From Magicicada septendecula (Eukaryota > Arthropoda > Insecta > Hemiptera > Cicadidae): a stretch of DNA of 64,000 bases. The stretch's first letter is position 1, and every line of letters starts with the position of its first letter. Both the position numbers and the translations under genes were made by a program. Where the stretch lies: positions 314,897,986 to 314,961,985 of the forward strand of contig CM068367.1 in the NCBI GenBank assembly GCA_034769895.1, in the 5' to 3' direction. Below are positions 1 through 13,249 of this stretch, in pieces. A model generated the notes under the pieces. The model ran no database searches. It was given only the letters and a program-made list of their open reading frames with translations, and was not told the DNA's origin.

Positions 1-218
1 CTTGAGTACTCTACAAATCAGGGCAGTATGCAGAAAATTATTTGATTCTGTTTGAATTTGCGGCTGCTATCGTTTGCCATAGGAAATACCCTTGTTAAAA
101 CATAAAACGTTACAGGTAAACTACCCCTTTCCCTTAACCGATCTTCACCAAAAACAGTAGGTCTTGAGAACTCTACAATTCAGGGCTGTATGCGAAACAT
201 TATTTGATTCTGTTTGAA
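1..218 (+). repeat. Minisatellite tail of a HINE-like element (left edge)
   Basis: One complete and one partial monomer of a ~160-bp minisatellite. Landmarks such as GTAAACTACCCC, CCGATCTTCACCAAAA and TTGATTCTGTTTGAATTTG recur at about 161-bp spacing. The same monomers are seen at 8640-9127, 17520-17870, 18256-20045 and, inverted, at 33536-33760 and 42271-42720. The array ends abruptly against segment X at about 219, exactly as at 9128 and, inverted, at 42271. A further copy of the 8.9-kb unit may therefore lie to the left of the window. Confidence 0.85.
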
Positions 219-930
219 TTTAAATGGAGGACCACAAACTGCAGCTAAGATCATCCAGAAAACACCACCGTAGAGGATCATGAAGAGGACCAGTCGTGGA
301 CATACCCAATACTCAGGTGACACGGAAGCATAACTTCTGTGGTTATATTTCTTCTAACAACCCAGAGTAAAGACCATATATTTCTCATAAAGACTCATAT
401 AAATACTGTAAATTGTAACGTAGTAATATGGATAGTTACTGTAACTAAATAATAGTAACCTGAAGATGCTTACAGGTATAACTAAGTCAATAGTAAATTA
501 AACTATTCTTCAAATATTTCACATAATGTCAAAATAATCTGGAATATCATAAAAATTAGAACCCGGATCCGTGGTATTTAATGTAATATACAGCTGTATG
601 GTTTTGAGCTTGTCATAATATTGTTTTAAAAAGAATGAAAGCTTTTAGTAATGAATTTATTCATTAAGTAAGAATCATGAATGTTGGTATACAACCTGAT
701 ATATCACAAACCTTATTTTGAAAGTTGTAATAAAGAGATGTCTTTGCTAAACCCAAGAGAGTGAGTAAATTTACGAAACCTCAGTCAAACTCCTAAACTT
801 TACAGGTTCCCAATTTGTTGGTAAGTAATCAGTAAATATAATGGCAGCCGGTTTAATTGACAAAGGCCAATTAAACTGGTTCCCCGTGTTATAATGTCAA
901 GAAGAAGAGACGTTATAAAAAGAGGGGATA
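219..930 (+). other. Segment X, copy 1 (noncoding part of the 8.9-kb unit)
   Basis: AT-rich and without a meaningful ORF. It is present three times (219-930, 9128-9836 and inverted 41561-42270), always between the minisatellite and the Gypsy-2 integrase remnant. It is absent from copy 4, where the integrase joins a protease instead. Near its right end lies a hairpin (about 851-882) with arms CCGGTTTAATTG and CAATTAAACTGG. The last ~60 bases may be degraded integrase zinc-finger sequence with stops. Origin not recognised. Confidence 0.6.
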
Positions 931-1749
931 ATGATACCAATTACGTCACAAGAAAAGCTGGATAAGGTTTTCCTAGATATCTGCGGGCTATTTCCCCGTA
1001 GTGGCAGACGCCATCGTTATAAATACATCATAATAATGATGGATCATTTCACGAAATTTATAAAATTATACCTGGTTAACCGAGCTACCACTTTGAAGGT
1101 TTTGGGAGTGATCACCACTTACTACATTCCAGAGATAGGAAAATCTGCATCAATAATCACTGACCATGGAACTCAATTTAAGGGAAGGAGGTGGAAAAAT
1201 ACTTTGATCACCTTAGGTATCAAGACGTACATACAAAACATCTGTTTACCACCCCAGTATAATCCTGCGGAAAGGGTGGTGCGAGAGGTCGGGAGGATAT
1301 TGCGAACATACTGTCACCATCAACAAAGAAAATGGCAAGAATACCTGTTAGCCACGGAGGAATTCCTCAATTTAGCACATCATCACGCTATAGGAATCAC
1401 ACCATATTCCGCAATGTATGAGAAACAACCTCCTTGAGAAATACAAGAAATCATTGAATTTCCCATCAATAATGAATATAAATTTAATCAGATAAAGTTT
1501 TACAATAAATTGGCCGAGGACCAGGAAAGGTGGCATAAAAGGTATCAAAGGGCAATTAAGAAGGTGATAAACTACAAAGTTGGAGAAAAAGTATTATTGA
1601 AAAATCGGGAACTACCCAGTACCTTGGAAGGCATTACCAAAAAGTTATTACTGCTGTATACCGGACCATATGTGATTATTAAAGATAATCACATATGTAT
1701 TACCTTTATGTACCTTATGTATCTACACTTATGTATTAAAGGATATTAA
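931..1749 (+). pseudogene. Gypsy-2 integrase remnant, copy 1
   Basis: Core plus C-terminal part of a Ty3/Gypsy integrase, the enzyme that joins retrotransposon cDNA to the chromosome. In the first 168-residue block the catalytic triad is visible: Asp38 (MMDHFTKF), Asp78 (TDHGTQF) and Glu114 (NPAERVV), with 35 residues between the last two, as the family expects. A TGA at 1435-1437 interrupts the frame. The same frame resumes and gives the C-terminal part (KVGEKVLLKN, LYTGPYVI) up to 1749. There is no intact zinc-binding N-terminus and no RT or RNase H, so it cannot work alone. The TGA is shared by all four copies and so predates the amplification. Confidence 0.85.
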
Positions 1750-3262
1750 TTCAAACAAGACAAAGGGCACTTATAATCAATTGTCAATAAAAAAATATTT
1801 AGAGGAGAAATGTTTAACAAAATTTCAAAAGGACCGTAAGGACAACTTACAAAAATAACTTGAACGAAATAATTTTGGAAAAAAAAATAATTAACTAAAT
1901 TCTAAAAATCGTAAGGACAAATTACACTAATAATCTGAACGAACTCTTATATAAAAGAATTTTGGAATAAACGGAGTACAAATATATAAACTTTCTCAAA
2001 CTCTCCAGGGTCGAAATAAATAAGAACATGTTCCAGTAGATAATGAGGAAAACCTATATCAATAGATTGAGTAAATTAATGTTACGAGAAAAAATATATC
2101 CATGAATGTTAAAAGCATCATAAGAAGAAAGTATAACTAGTATTCATAAGCACCAGTGTTGAAAAAGGAAAACCCATAATAAACTACCACAGCTGTAAAG
2201 ACTATGCCACAACTTGTATTGTAACAGTGACTATATGATAACAGTAACAACTAATACAAACTACAGTATGTAAATGAGATAATTTTTTTAAACCCAAAAA
2301 TGATACAGAACTTTTAAATGAAGAAGGGAAAAGGAGACCAGAATGTTTTTATAATTTAACCAAAATAGTTTAATCAAACTCACAATGAAAATAATTTGAT
2401 GAAGAAGCAACAAGGAAAAAGAACCAACCAAATAAGAACCAAGTATTAAGACCAGAAGCTGAAAACCTGGGACCATAATGATAATGTTATTTTAATAACC
2501 ACTATTAGTGACAATTAATGGAAGGAATTAATGTTATGCCATGAGCAATAGCAAAAAAAAAAAAAAAAAAATCTATACCAAATGAAAAAAAAATCTATAT
2601 AAATGCTAATTACTATGTAAACAAGAGACAGATTATACCAACAACAAACAAAGAAAAAGAATGCAAAGAAAGGATGAAATGAATATTATACCCTATACCT
2701 AAGCCACATAATATGAACTGAGCTTTAAAATAGAAGAAGAATCAAATGTATAAAAGTATTAATTAATCTGAACCATTATGAAGTGAAGAATTCAAGGATG
2801 TTTATTATTAGTCGAAAGAGACTACTTTTAATGATTTTTATTTTTATGACTGGATGTAGATATATTCCATCAGTCTTATAATTGAGCAGAGATGATAATT
2901 CCTCTGAGCTCATCTAAGTGAAGTATAGGACAGCAGAAATTGTAGCAAAATTGTGCCAATCTGATCTGATCCAACTCACATGATAGGGAATGTTAGGGAG
3001 TGAAAGTTTGGTGATGAAGCACCAAATAAGGAAGAAAAAATATATAGAATAATAATGATATGCATAAGATTAAGGATTATCTATTAATAAATAAAGAAGC
3101 GAATGAAGGATATACATATCAACTGAGAGCTCAATAGTGGAAAAGTAGGTATATAAAGTGAAATAATGAATAAAAATATGGTAAATATAAGAATCAGAAG
3201 TAATTATTTCATCCATACTGAGCGTATGATCTAAATTAATCACTTTTACAGGAGAGCATATA
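1750..3262 (+). other. Noncoding 3' stretch of Gypsy-2, copy 1
   Basis: AT-rich interval between the integrase stop and the LTR. It repeats at 10656-12169 and, inverted, at 39231-40741 and 48088-49599. Short ORFs on the opposite strand encode hydrophobic peptides but have no family signature, and I treat them as chance. No env-like ORF is seen. Poly(A) runs near 2552-2570 and 2585 vary in length among copies. The last bases before the LTR (CAGGAGAGC) are only a weak polypurine candidate. Confidence 0.5.
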
Positions 3263-4341
3263 TAGCATAACAGAATTTTCACCCTGAATATAACTTAATA
3301 CAACCTTGAAAAGAAAAGGAAGAAACAATCTGTAGTGAGTAATAACAAAATTATTAAAAAATAAATTAAATAAACTGATCATTATAGTAAATCAAATGCT
3401 GACAATAGACTATACAACAACAACAAAAAAACTCTTGGTCCAAATAAAATGAACAATCTATATAAAACAATATACGTTCAACCACATGATGATTAAAACA
3501 ACAGAACATCATCAGTATACCCAGTAAGATAAGGAGCAGTAAGTAAAGATAATCATGGATGAATTATTAAGATAACCACATCAAAGGATCCAAACATAAA
3601 ACAATACCATACTCATTGAAGGAGAATAAAAGGACCAACTAATTTAAGCTTTGTACAAAGAGTGTAGTATTAGGGAAGGTTACTTCTCAAATCTTATGAC
3701 AGATAGGTACAATTTAATTAGATTCAAAATAATGACACAAAACCCTAAATCCCAGTAACCCAAGTTACAGGATACATTACATATAGATAAAGAATGTAAA
3801 TTAAATATAGATATAACACCAGTGTAGAAAGTAGAATATTAAGAAGAAAAGATTACAGACTACCATTAGTGTAGGTGATAAAGAATGCCTCAGTGAGAAG
3901 TAAAGTGGTATCAACTATAAACTATAATAGTGAAATACCAAAACAAGTGATAATAAATTGTGAATTTCCCTATTCTTTAAAAAAAAAACCATTATAACAA
4001 ACTGTAATAGAGAATAATGCGGTTAGGAGGTAGCTTAAAGTAAAGTCACAATCAAACAAACAAAAAGACAGAAAATGACTGAAATATTATTAATTGTAAT
4101 AAAGTATTTAGATATAAGATGTAAGGATTGTTTCATAATAATATAAATGTGGGAACATGAACTTTCATTATATGTAATCGAAAATGTTAGATTATAAGAT
4201 GTTTTGTTATAGTTAAATAATGTTAATTTGTGTTAAAGTTTTGTTAAGGTAGGAAAGGCAAGGAAGTAATCATAATATCTTTTAAATTGTAAACCAGAGA
4301 AATAATAATGAAGCAAACTAGTTATTATATCAGTAGCATTA

Positions 4342-4576
4342 CAGGGGTGCCCATCCCCCCCAAGGCCCAATGCGTAAATCCCCCCCAAAAGTCTCAGCAC
4401 TCCCCCCATTTTTCTTTGTACACTTGAGGTTGCAAATTTGTTAATGATGTCTTCATTTTGTATCTGGCTCAGTACGTTGTTTCCACAGGATAGAATCAAC
4501 AAACTTGACAGCCAAGAGTCTCCCATGCTGTTCCGAAGCCGATTTTTCACTATTTTCAAACGGCTCATCGTTCTCT
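4342..4576 (-). pseudogene. hAT transposase C-terminal fragment, copy 1
   Basis: After a CACAG splice-acceptor-like site the - strand encodes ERTMSRLKIVKNRLRNSM-like sequence. This is the hAT family C-terminal dimerisation motif, comparable with SERSFSKLKLIKNYLRS in the larger hAT at 54196-56895. About 75 residues lie inside the element before the TIR, and the frame then reads through into the LTR. The catalytic core and DNA-binding domain are missing. Compared with copies 3 and 4, one upstream donor-like GTAAGT is mutated to ATAAGT here and in copy 2. Confidence 0.7.
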
Positions 4577-6355
4577 CTGTGACGTTAAAAAATATGCCGA
4601 AATATATAAATACATAAAATCCACTGCCAGAACTTACCTGTACGCAATCAGTTACTTATCATATCCAAATTTCACCAGAAGACCAAGGTCGCCACGATTA
4701 TTTTTTATATAGGATAAAATATCGAAAACCTTTACACTCCACCTTAAATAAAAAAGGACAATTTTGCTATCTGACCCCACCCAATTAATAACTCAGAAAG
4801 ATTCCGGTCCGTTAGACGAATTTCGCAGCACAGAAATGAGACCGTGGTAATGACGAAATAACTTAGACTAACACATCGTTATTAAATGAATACTTTACTT
4901 ACTCACATAAAGACGTAAATTCCTCATACAGAACACAAAATAATAACACATTTAGTACTGGTTAAAGAGACCTTATCTTACATACTATGTATACAAAAAG
5001 AAAGTAGCCCAGCTTTGCCCACACACACTATCACACCAATTAAACCCCTTTAAATATTATGTTACAATTGGAAAATAGTTGGCCTTTATATATTCCCGTC
5101 TCGTTTATGTTCAATCACTGTCTCGATGCCGATCCGAACACGTGTTTTGATGCCCGATTTCACTGTCCGTATTTCAACTGTTTGTGTTTCGCACTTGCTA
5201 TACCAGTTTATTACGTCGTTGAATTCACGAGTCCCGGTCGGTATTAACGATATTGTTGTTTCACTCACATCGTATAAAACAACACCGACCGGGACGCCGA
5301 CAAGACTGTAAACGTTTGTTGACAAAGTCTGCTTCTCGTTGACTGTCTAGCGTCTCTGCCTAATGTAGACTGTTAACGTGGACCGCGAGCGGGAGGAAGC
5401 GGCGGTTCACTGCCACCTGATGTTCGTCGTCGTATACTGTGAATTGCTGTGGCGTACTCACGCTATGCATGGAACATAGTCGTTATTTGTGTGGTAACCG
5501 GGGACGATATTTGCCTCTGCTATACTGATGTCACTAGCAGCGGGCGGGGCTTAAATACATTTCCTGTAGCTGGCTGGTTGGTGTTACAAACTTTTCGTTC
5601 ATGCGCCATTTTTTCAGCACCGGTTGAGTTTTCACGGCGTCACTAACAGCGCGCATGCTTGAGATTTTGAGTACGCGCGTCGCCACACATATACAGAGTT
5701 CTGAGAAAAATTAGGGTGGCGCGAATTCCTTGCCGCGTTACTCGACAACAACTGCGTCTTACTGCTTTGTTTCACCACTGTTTCTTACCACGTGTTCTGT
5801 TGTAATGGAAATAACGTTGCCGGAAAATAAAACTTTCACAATAAATTTATAAAATCCCACACAAAATGAAATAAATAAAAATGCAAATATCCCATACTGT
5901 AATAAACAAAATAACCCAATTTTGGACACGTTACATCTCTGCAGAGCAGCTGGTCACGGCAAGAGATAACAATATTCGGTACATCACTGTCAGATTAGGT
6001 AGAGCCGAAAGGTTAGCACACGCACACATTTTTACATTCACGATTTATTATTCACGGACCCTCTGACTCATTGACAGGATGTTGCTGCAGGATGCCAGGG
6101 TCAGTTTTCCAAATTCCAAAACAAAATTTACTACTAGTTGTAGCCTACTGGTAGAGACATTTATGCCGCCAGTTCGTTAAAACAATCATAAAGATATGCA
6201 ATTGCTTTAGTTTTTTACTAATAGCTTAGTTTGTTGCACAATCACGGTAAAAATTTCCATCAATGTTGGATTTAAAATGTTATTCTTGAAAAAATCCCCC
6301 CCAAAAATTCTCAATGCGCAACTTGCGCTATGATCCCCCCCTGTGGGCACCCCTG
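4342..6355 (-). mobile_element. Nonautonomous hAT (hAT-N), copy 1
   Basis: 2014-bp element with terminal inverted repeats CAGGGGTGCCCA / TGGGCACCCCTG. AGTAGCA lies at both borders, an imperfect 7-8 bp target duplication. It sits in the Gypsy-2 LTR, and the empty site is visible near 60965. A transposase C-terminal exon (about 4342-4576, - strand) remains next to the left TIR. The other half is GC-rich, with a palindrome at about 5231-5292 whose arms are GTCCCGGTCGGT / ACCGACCGGGAC. Orientation is minus, from the transposase remnant. Confidence 0.85.
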
Positions 6356-8127
6356 AGTAGCAAAGCAAAACTGATTTTTAGGCCAAATTCAACTTTTACT
6401 ATGTAATCAAATCCAAAAGGATAAGTTAGATAAAACTGTATAAAATTAACAGAGATTAGTCAGTTTAGAATAAAGATACTTAATTATAATTATCACAGAA
6501 ATATATAATAGTAAATGTAATGATCAGAGGATAAAACTGACTTTAATGGAAATGTGTAATATAATGCCTAACAGAGGACACAGTACAAGTAAAATGTAAA
6601 TTAATCAGTATCAGTTTGTTGTAACAACAAATTGTTAAAGAGAAAGAATAATGATGTAATAAGTAATCTTATTTAAGGACAATGTTAACATAAAACGACT
6701 TGTAAGCCATTTAATTTATAATTATGTGAATTATAATAAGGCCTATAAGAAATGTCAAAAAATGCCAGTTTTAAGCTTAATTGAAACTAAAATAGGTCAT
6801 GTTAGATATTGATTTATGTAAAATTAGAACAGGAATATTGCTAGGTACTTAACTTAAATTTTCATAAAATTAAAAAATAATTAAATTATAGCCATTAAAT
6901 AGAAAAAAATGTCCTATATTTCTATGGGATCAGATCTGGACAAAGACGAACAGCTGATTTCAGACAATGGAATGGATACCAAAATATTTCTGGAATTACT
7001 ATATTAAATAACGATTTCATTTAGCAGTTGATTGTTAAACGGGAACCAGAATGGATGGGAACGTGCAGAAGGGAGATCTAAAAAATATAATAATTTGAAC
7101 TAAGTTGAAAGTACCCTACGAAGAGTTACAGAAGAGGTTATAAACATAAAATTAATAATAATAACTCAACCAATTAACGAAGTGAAGAACTAGTAAAAAG
7201 ATAATTAAACACCAAAGACACCAAGAATCATCCGCCATGTTGGAATTTTCAAATTAATACTATTCCATTGAACAATGAACTTAGCCATTTCGAACGCTTA
7301 ATACGACACTAATAATACTGCATTAAACTACCTCTCTGAGCGAAAAAGAACATTACAATTGAAGAATCCAGAGGAACTACACTATCGCAGAAGAAAATAT
7401 CACAATTACATTTGGTGAGAGGAAAAAACCAGGAGCCGGCATAGTTGGGTGAAATCCGAAGTCGATGGCGGCCATGTTTCGAGTTCATCTTGCCAGCAGT
7501 ACAGTGCCACGGTGAGTCAACAGCTACATGACGTCATACGCAGCCAACTGGTTTGATTTTTAAATGACATTATTTTCAAATATAATTTTCTTTTACGTAA
7601 TAGTAATTAAGTATTAATTAATTGTAAGTATAGTATTTTGTAACTTGCCTTTCCCTGACCATTTCTACAGCTCAAAGAACCTTGTTAATAAATATTTTAA
7701 TTTTATATATTTTGTTAGTTGACACAATCGACCTGGGAATTGAGTCTCAGCCGCAGCAATAGTCGATGCACATAAGATTATCGCATCACTTTTAATAAAT
7801 GTCATTACTGTTTCTAAATACGAGTTTTCTTAATTATTTGAGTAATTAAATTAATTTATTTCATTTTTAATTTAACTTAGAAAATAATAGCTAAAGAAAT
7901 CGAGAAGAAGAAGAAAAAAAAGGAGCTGAGTTAGAAGTGACTACAAATCGACCCAGCTTTGACATAATCTGGATTAACACAATAGAACAAATATTTCTTT
8001 ACAGAGCCTAGCAAAATAATACACGGAAATAAATTATTATTAATACTTTTAATTAAATAATATTAAATAATAAAAACTAATTAAATAATTAAATTAAATA
8101 ATTAAAATATATAACTTATAAAAAATA

Positions 8128-8418
8128 TCGGTATGGAGAACCATACATGACTTCCATATTCTAAGATTTATATTTAAAATCATTTTCGAAATGAAATATT
8201 ACCTAAATATTCCCTAAAGACGAAAAGTCTGTCTATGAATCGTTCCTCTATAAACACGTGCAGTTACACTGCCCAGCGATCCACAGGAAGGAAATCGCTA
8301 TCCACGCTGGACACTTTTTCGGCTTGCATGCGTTATGTTGGTATGGGTTAGGCACTTTCCATTTAAAAACCGTGCAAATGTAAGAAAATAAACATGAATG
8401 AGGCCAAAAATAACGCGA

Positions 8419-8492
<74 letters not shown>

Positions 8493-9127
8493 CCCTGCCT
8501 TTTCATTGCGGTAGTCATAATAATAAAATGGAAACGTAAACAGTACATAACTGAGAAAAAAATACATAAATGAAAAAACTATAATTTTATTGCCTGGCAA
8601 CAAAATTATTTTATTTTTAACAATTACCATTGTTTGAAAAAGTTTAAATGAATTTTCAAGTACTTTACTCTTGTCAAAACGTAAAAGGTTGCAGGTTGCA
8701 GGTAAACTACCCCTTCCCCTTAACCGATCTTCACCAAAATCAAAATTCCTAGAGTCCTCTACAATTCACTGACGTATGCAATAAATTATTTGATTATGTT
8801 TGAATTTGCGGCTGTTATCGTTTGCCATAGAAAATACGCTTGATAAAAAAACGTTGCAGGTAAACTACCCCTTCCCCTCAACCGATCTTCACCAAAAACA
8901 ACAGGTCTTGAGTACTCTACAAATCAGGGCTGTATGCAGAAAATTATTTGATTCTGTTTGAATTTGCGGCTGTTATCGTTTGCCATAGGAAATACCCTTG
9001 TTAAAACATAAAACGTTACTGGTAAACTACCCCTTTCCCTCAACCGATCTTCACCAAAAACAGTAGGTCTTGAGAACTCTACAATTCAGGGCTGTATGCG
9101 AAACATTATTTGATTCTGTTTGAATTT
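8128..9127 (+). mobile_element. HINE-like element (b), 3'-truncated
   Basis: Starts TCGGTATGGAGAACCATAC, which can form a small hairpin (GTATGG-AGAA-CCATAC). A subterminal ACTTCCATATTCTAAG follows. Then come a unique ~250 bp, a (TG)n tract, and minisatellite monomers from about 8640. It breaks off at segment X without the 3' hairpin that elements c and d have. Subterminal inverted repeats, an internal tandem-repeat block and a 3' stem-loop are the known layout of nonautonomous Helentrons (HINE/DINE-1 type). The family assignment is inference, since no Rep/helicase is present. Confidence 0.6.
8422..8491 (+). repeat. (TG)n microsatellite, copy 1
   Basis: About 35 TG units inside the HINE-like element. 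The same locus has about 20 units in copy 2 (17325-17366), about 72 in copy 3 (33928-34071) and about 12 in copy 4 (42906-42929). Confidence 0.95.
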
Positions 9128-9836
9128 AAATGGAGGACCACAAACTGCAGCTAAGATCATCCAGAAAACACCACCGTAGAGGATCATGAAGAGGACCAGT
9201 CGTGGACATACCCAATACTCAGGAGACACGGAAGCATAACTTCTGTGGTTATATTTCTTCTAACAACCCAGAGTAAAGACCATATATTTCTCATAAAGAC
9301 TCATATAAATACTGTAAATTGTAACGTAGTAATATGGATAGTTACTGTAACTAAATAATAGTAACCTGAAGATGCTTACAGGTATAACTAAGTCAATAGT
9401 AAATTAAACTATTCTTCAAATATTTCACATAATGTCAAAATAATCTGGAATATCATAAAAATTAGAACCCGGATCCGTGGTATTTAATGTAATATACAGC
9501 TGTATGGTTTTGAGCTTGCCATAATATTGTTTTAAAAAGAATGAAAGCTTTTAGTAATGAATTTATTCATTAAGTAAGAATCATGAATGTTGGTATACAA
9601 CCTGATATATCACAAACCTTATTTTGAAAGTTGTAATAAAGAGATGTCTTTGCTAAACCCAAGAGAGTGAGTAAATTTACGAAACCTCAGTCAAACTCCT
9701 AAACTTTACAGGTTCCCAATTTGTTGGTAAGTAATCAGTAAATATAGTGGCAGCCGGTTTAATTGACAAAGGCCAATTAAACTGGTTCCCCGTGTTATAA
9801 TGTCAAGAAGAAGAGACGTTATAAAAAGAGGGGATA
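9128..9836 (+). other. Segment X, copy 2
   Basis: Nearly identical to 219-930 and again bounded by the minisatellite on the left and the integrase remnant on the right. The ATATAATGG of copy 1 reads ATATAGTGG here. No coding potential seen. Confidence 0.6.
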
Positions 9837-10655
9837 ATGATACCAATTACGTCACAAGAAAAGCTGGATAAGGTTTTCCTAGATATCTGCGGGCCATTTC
9901 CCCGTAGTGGCAGACGCCATCGTTATAAATACATCATAATAATGATGGATCATTTCACGAAATTTATAAAATTATACCTGGTTAACCGAGCTACCACTTT
10001 GAAGGTTTTGGAAGTGATCACCACTTACTACATTCCAGAGATAGGAAAATCTGCATCAATAATCACTGACCATGGAACTCAATTTAAGGGAAGGAGGTGG
10101 AAAAATACTTTGATCACCTTAGGTATCAAGACGTACATACAAAACATCTGTTTACCACCCCAGTATAATCCTGCGGAAAGGGTGGTGCGAGAGGTCGGGA
10201 GGATATTGCGAACATACTGTCACCATCAACAAAGAAAATGGCAAGAATACCTGTTAGCCACGGAGGAATTCCTCAATTTAGCACATCATCACGCTATAGG
10301 AATCACACCATATTCTGCAATGTATGAGAAACAACCTCCTTGAGAAATACAAGAAATCATTGAATTTCCCATCAATAATGAATATAAATTTAATCAGATA
10401 AAGTTTTACAATAAATTGGCCGAGGACCAGGAAAGGTGGCATAAAAGGTATCAAAGGGCAATTAAGAAGGTGATAAACTACAAAGTTGGAGAAAAAGTAT
10501 TATTGAAAAATCGGGAACTACCCAGTACCTTGGAAGGCATTACCAAAAAGTTATTACTGCTGTATACCGGACCATATGTGATTATTAAAGATAATCACAT
10601 ATGTATTACCTTTATGTACCTTATGTATCTACACTTATGTATTAAAGGATATTAA
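9837..10655 (+). pseudogene. Gypsy-2 integrase remnant, copy 2
   Basis: Same structure as 931-1749: D-D(35)-E core block (9837-10343), the shared in-frame TGA at 10341-10343, and a C-terminal block to 10655. It differs from copy 1 by a few substitutions (DICGPFP here, DICGLFP in copy 1). It shares with copy 1 a His (LAHHHAIG) where copies 3 and 4 have Pro (LAHHPAIG). Not functional on its own. Confidence 0.85.
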
Positions 10656-12169
10656 TTCAAACAAGACAAAGGGCACTTATAATCAATTGTCAATAAAAAA
10701 ATATTTAGAGGAGAAATGTTTAACAAAATTTCAAAAGGACCGTAAGGACAACTTACAAAAATAACTTGAACGAAATAATTTTGGAAAAAAAAATAATTAA
10801 CTAAATTCTAAAAATCGTAAGGACAAATTACACTAATAATCTGAACGAACTCTTATATAAAAGAATTTTGGAATAAACGGAGTACAAATATATAAACTTT
10901 CTCAAACTCTCCAGGGTCGAAATAAATAAGAACATGTTCCAGTAGATAATGAGGAAAACCTATATCAATAGATTGAGTAAATTAATGTTACGAGAAAAAA
11001 TATATCCATGAATGTTAAAAGCATCATAAGAAGAAAGTATAACTAGTATTCATAAGCACCAGTGTTGAAAAAGGAAAACCCATAATAAACTACCACAGCT
11101 GTAAAGACTATGCCACAACTTGTATTGTAACAGTGACTATATGATAACATTAACAACTAATACAAACTGCAGTATGTAAATGAGATAATTTTTTTAAACC
11201 CAAAAATGATACAGAACTTTTAAATGAAGAAGGGAAAAGGAGACCAGAATGTTTTTATAATTTAACCAAAATAGTTTAATCAAACTCACAATGAAAATAA
11301 TTTGATGAAGAAGCAACAAGGAAAAAGAACCAACCAAATAAGAACCAAGTATTAAGACCAGAAGCTGAAAACCTGGGACCATAATGATAATGTTATTTTA
11401 ATAACCACTATTAGTGACAATTAATGGAAGGAATTAATGTTATGCCATGAGCAATAGCAAAACCAAAAAAAAAAAAATCTATACCAAGTGAAAAAAAAAA
11501 TCTATATAAATGCTAATTACTATGTAAACAAGAGACAGATTATACCAACAACAAACAAAGAAAAAGAATGCAAAGAAAGGATGAAATGAATATTATACCC
11601 TATACCTAAGCCACATAATATGAACTGAGCTTTAAAATAGAAGAAGAATCAAATGTATAAAAGTATTAATTAATCTGAACCATTATGAAGTGAAGAATTC
11701 AAGGATGTTTATTATTAGTCGAAAGAGACTACTTTTAATGATTTTTATTTTTATGACTGGATGTAGATATATTCCATCAGTCTTATAATTGAGCAGAGAT
11801 GATAATTCCTCTGAGCTCATCTAAGTGAAGTATAGGACAGCAGAAATTGTAGCAAAATTGTGCCAATCTGATCTGATCCAACTCACATGATAGGGAATGT
11901 TAGGGAGTGAAAGTTTGGTGATGAAGCACCAAATAAGGAAGAAAAAATATATAGAATAATAATGATATGCATAAGATAAAGGATTATCTATTAATAAATA
12001 AAGAAGCGAATGAAGGATATACATATCAACTGAGAGCTCAATAGTGGAAAAGTAGGTATATAAAGTGAAATAATGAATAAAAATATGGTAAATATAAGAA
12101 TCAGAAGTAATTATTTCATCCATACTGAGCGTATGATCTAAATTAATCACTTTTACAGGAGAGCATATA
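10656..12169 (+). other. Noncoding 3' stretch of Gypsy-2, copy 2
   Basis: Counterpart of 1750-3262 with scattered substitutions and length changes in A-runs (near 11465 and 12330). No gene recognised. A one-base difference near 11979 removes a stop and lengthens an antisense ORF, which I regard as meaningless. Confidence 0.5.
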
Positions 12170-13249
12170 TAGCATAACAGAATTTTCACCCTGAATATAA
12201 CTTAATACAACCTTGAAAAGAAAAGGAAGAAACAATCTGTAGTGAGTAATAACAAAATTATTAAAAAATAAATTAAATAAATTGATCATTATAGTAAATC
12301 AAATGCTGACAATAGACTATACAACAACAAAAAAAAAACTCTTGGTCCAAATAAAATGAACAATCTATATAAAACAATATACGTTCAACCACATGATGAT
12401 TAAAACAACAGAACATCATCAGTATACCCAGTAAGATAAGGAGCAGTAAGTAAAGATAATCATGGATGAATTATTAAGATAACCACATCAAAGGATCCAA
12501 ACATAAAACAATACCATACTCATTGAAGGAGAATAAAAGGACCAACTAATTTAAGCTTTGTACAAAGAGTGTAGTATTAGGGAAGGTTACTTCTCAAATC
12601 TTATGACAGATAGGTACAATTTAATTAGATTCAAAATAATGACACAAAACCCTAAATCCCAGTAACCCAAGTTACAGGATACATTACATATAGATAAAGA
12701 ATGTAAATTAAATATAGATATAACACCAGTGTAGAAAGTAGAATATTAAGAAGAAAAGATTACAGACTACCATTAGTGTAGGTGATAAAGAATGCCTCAG
12801 TGAGAAGTAAAGTGGTATCAACTATAAACTATAATAGTGAAATACCAAAACAAGTGATAATAAATTGTGAATTTCCCTATTCTTTAAAAAAAAAAACCAT
12901 TATAACAAACTGTAATAGAGAATAATGCGGTTAGGAGGTAGCTTAAAGTAAAGTCACAATCAAACAAACAAAAAGACAGAAAATGACTGAAATATTATTA
13001 ATTGTAATAAAGTATTTAGATATAAGATGTAAGGATTGTTTCATAATAATATAAATGTGGGAACATGAACTTTCATTATATGTAATCGAAAATGTTAGAT
13101 TATAAGATGTTTTGTTATAGTTAAATAATGTTAATTTGTGTTAAAGTTTTGTTAAGGTAGGAAAGGCAAGGAAGTAATCATAATATCTTTTAAATTGTAA
13201 ACCAGAGAAATAATAATGAAGCAAACTAGTTATTATATCAGTAGCATTA

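Larger units (their letters stand above)
3263..8127 (+). repeat. Gypsy-2 LTR, copy 1 (truncated, with nested hAT)
   Basis: Defined by comparison with 53254-63252, which flanks a Gypsy primer-binding site. Both share sequence from TAGCATAACAG up to the run ending ACTTATAAAAAATA. The last ~90 bp, present near 53254-53345, are missing here and replaced by a HINE-like 5' end. Without the hAT insertion at 4342-6355 the LTR is about 2.85 kb, long for a Gypsy element but similar to Gypsy-1 (2635 bp). The left boundary lacks a canonical TG dinucleotide, so it is approximate. Confidence 0.7.

Noticed and set aside
2288-2476. Hydrophobic 62-residue ORF, present four times, looking like a membrane peptide
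   Set aside because: Antisense to Gypsy-2, in an AT-rich stretch that yields Leu/Ile/Phe codons by composition; no start context or homology signature. Four copies merely follow the duplicated unit.
5059-5325. Short ORFs on both strands in hAT-N (kept in all four copies)
   Set aside because: They overlap a palindrome; conservation reflects recent duplication, and the peptides have no motif.
8298-8630. His-Thr repeat ORF (also in the other three copies; Cys-Val on the other strand)
   Set aside because: It is a translated (TG)n/(CA)n microsatellite inside a noncoding HINE-like element; length follows repeat number, not a protein family.
11821-12189. 122-residue ORF in copy 2
   Set aside because: Longer than its counterparts only because one base change removes a stop; no family motif.
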